Origin: Paragonimus westermani
Lineage: Eukaryota; Platyhelminthes; Trematoda; Plagiorchiida; Troglotrematidae
Direction of reading: 5' to 3'
Assembly: GCA_008508345.1 (NCBI GenBank)
Contig: QNGE01003843.1
Coordinates: 1 to 64,000, forward strand
Length of the DNA stretch: 64,000 nt
Part shown: in pieces, positions 62,001 through 64,000 of the stretch
Numbering within the stretch: position 1 is the first letter of the stretch
Layout: each line of letters begins with the position of its first letter
Translations under genes and position numbers: made by a program
Notes under the pieces: generated by a model
Database searches by the model: none
Told to the model about the DNA's origin: nothing
The model's input: the letters and a program-made list of their open reading frames with translations, nothing else

Positions 62001-64000
62001 TAAGCGTCTGGGTGATTTGAGTCCCGTGCGGAGAGGATAGAATCATATGACTCAACTCAAACTGCACTGCCGTCATCCGGTGTGCGCTTGTGGGTCTGAG
62101 CCACGTCATCAGCCCAAACGCGCGAGCCACGGAAGCGGAGACACCGTGCTACTTGTTGCAACAGCAGATTGGATTTTTGACCAAAGTATGCATATGCTAC
62201 TCGGTCACATGGAAACTGACTTAGACGTAAATTATCGGCAACCTCACGACAGTAGGCAAAACCACAGTTTTTCCTGGCCCACACCCCAGTACAAGTACCG
62301 AAATTGGGTACCGGAAAAGGAATTCGAACGAACGAGTCAGTTAGGTTGCACATCCTGAAGCCTTTCATGTTTGTTAAGTTTAAAAGAAAGATAAACTGCA
62401 CGTGTGATGCACTTGAACATTTTGTTGATGAAGCAGTGCTGCGTGCCACTATGTTTCATGGCAAAGATGTCTAAATCACCGCGAGGACACTTAGTTTACG
62501 GTGATTATAGGTAATTATGTGCTCAGTACCGCAAACGCCTGAGAATCCTACCGGACCATCAAATGAGATGGAAAGATCATTGAGTAAATCTGATGGAGTA
62601 TTTTATTAATACTTGCTGGAAGTTGTGCTTGTGATTATCGAGCCAGAAGCGTACATCGGTAACCTCATTAGCCATTCAACCATTCGAAGCACAGGTATGA
62701 GGAGAAAACCCGTAATTGTAAATCTGATGGCGTCAACATGTGTATACTGTTGACTCGGAAGAGGTTCACAATGAACCCCATAGACGAATTGTAGGGACCA
62801 TATTGGATAACAGTTAGACTGCTTCAGGTACCACCTACAAATTCCATACATCGGGGCGCAATCCAACAACTAGTCAGGCAGCAGTGCGTGATTAAATTTA
62901 GGTCTACCCACCTAGGTCGGGCCCATGTATTGTCGCGTTCAACCGATTCTACACAGGCCAAGTGAAGTGACATGCTCAGTCGATCCGACAGAAGTTACAG
63001 GGGAATGCTTGAAGCTGATCCACTCGATTCGCTGAAACGGTAACCTATTCAACCACGTGATCGTGTCATATGTGCGTGGGTCACTCGGTGGCTGATTGTC
63101 AGATCACCTGAGTGCACTGCGATCCGCTCGTTTTACCTGGATGCGCAACGATGGGATGCTGCGTTAATAAGGTAGCTGCGAACAGTCAAGCTAATGCACT
63201 AAACGTTGTGGAGGTGAGTGAACGGCCGTTTGATTCTACAGGAAACAAGACCCATGCCGAACGTGATTGCAAGTAAGTGAGCAATGTACCGACATAGCTC
63301 CTGGGCTTCCACTAGTCCAGATTGATTCAACTAAAGTCAGGCAGCTGCCGACATCCTAGGAAGGGTAGCAAATGTTCACAGAAGTATTAAGCCATTCAGT
63401 TTCCTTTTAACGGTGGTCCAGTCACTGACCTCTAAGTACAACTTTTCCAAATCAGGATTTTCGTTCTTTGTTAATAAACCACTACTATGTCTCAAGAGTG
63501 GGTGCCCAATCAGTGCGCACATGCCAAATAAACTTGATGAGTTTCCCATCTAATTTCGAATCTTGGATGGTAATAAAACTAACTATATCTTTAATGTTCT
63601 GCTATACGTCAGCTAATCGGAAAGACCATTGGCGGAATGCCACTCACCACAAACGATGTTTGCAGCCCCCAAAAGTGCTTCTCAATAAAGAGTGTAATAC
63701 CACAACGGTTAATTTATTCTCTGGTCTGTCTGTGACATCAGTGCAAAAGAACTTAATATCGTGAGAACCGTACATATATCGCGTTCATCACAGAATGCGA
63801 CATGTGAATCACTTCAAAAGTATTAGATTGTCCTTTTTTGGTTGTTATGCAGGCATTAAACCAAGTAGATTAAAGTGGCTATGTTATTGGGCGTCCTACA
63901 CAGACGTCTACATATACAGCATTCTTTGAAAGCGGTCTGTAATGAAAACTGGTTTGGGACTGACCAAACCATCATTTTAGGGGAATGAGGAGGTCATTTA
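59051..64000. other. 5 kb without a recognised gene
   Basis: Frames of 60-130 codons occur on both strands, notably 60,870-61,220 (minus) and 62,057-62,449 (minus, opposed by a 103-codon plus frame at 62,047-62,358). None has a domain I can defend. The 62.0-62.45 kb block is GC-richer and may be an uncharacterised repeat. Confidence 0.4.

Noticed and set aside
62047..62449. Opposed frames of 103 and 130 codons as a gene
   Set aside because: Both strands are equally open in a GC-richer block, neither has a known domain, and a repeat is a simpler explanation.
1..64000. CRISPR arrays, phage, integrative elements, toxin-antitoxin or defence islands
   Set aside because: No regularly spaced repeats, no prokaryotic gene density or ribosome-binding sites; the sequence is eukaryotic.

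Overview
The window is eukaryotic and most likely from a trematode flatworm of the non-schistosome type (liver, lung or intestinal fluke). The reasons are moderate GC (roughly 43% by eye), very sparse coding sequence with long introns, and relics of the retroelement groups that fill fluke genomes: RTE-like and CR1/Jockey-like LINEs, Ty3/Gypsy, BEL/Pao, Penelope-like elements and tRNA-derived SINEs. No bacterial operons, rRNA genes, CRISPR arrays or convincing functional tRNA genes are visible. The species call is an inference from repeat content.

The only host protein gene I can support is on the minus strand at about 45.2-48.3 kb. It is a monocarboxylate-transporter-like (SLC16/MCT) member of the major facilitator superfamily. 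One clear exon (47,849-48,246) carries the segment around TM4-TM6. A probable second exon (45,232-45,530) carries the large cytoplasmic loop before TM7. The exons for TM1-3 and TM7-12 were not found.

The rest is repeat-rich intergenic or intronic DNA. From left to right: a CR1/Jockey-like RT scrap (1.6-1.8 kb); SINE copies (3.8-4.0, 9.3-9.5 and 9.7 kb); an RTE endonuclease relic (13.2-14.2 kb) and a weaker candidate at 15.2 kb; a deleted Gypsy element (18.8-20.3 kb); inverted-repeat arm 1 (21.6-24.7 kb); an RTE C-terminal relic (25.2-25.9 kb); the best-preserved RTE reverse transcriptase (31.9-33.05 kb); an antisense SINE (35.9 kb); a BEL/Pao gag-protease relic (about 40.7-42.35 kb); the transporter gene; inverted-repeat arm 2 (50.2-53.2 kb); an antisense RTE relic (54.0-54.4 kb); a Penelope-like relic (56.2-56.6 kb); and another antisense SINE (57.8 kb).

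The most striking large-scale structure is a pair of about 3.04-kb arms in opposite orientation, about 25.5 kb apart. They are base-identical in every core stretch I compared but diverge within about 70 bp of each end. Arm 2 stops exactly at a single ambiguous base (n, 53,200). A second n at 49,072 sits between two 314-bp direct copies that differ by one base. Together these mark a 4.1-kb contig (49,073-53,199) whose junctions look like unmerged assembly joins. The inverted repeat should be treated as a possible repeat-resolution artefact until long reads confirm it. I found no convincing new biological system.
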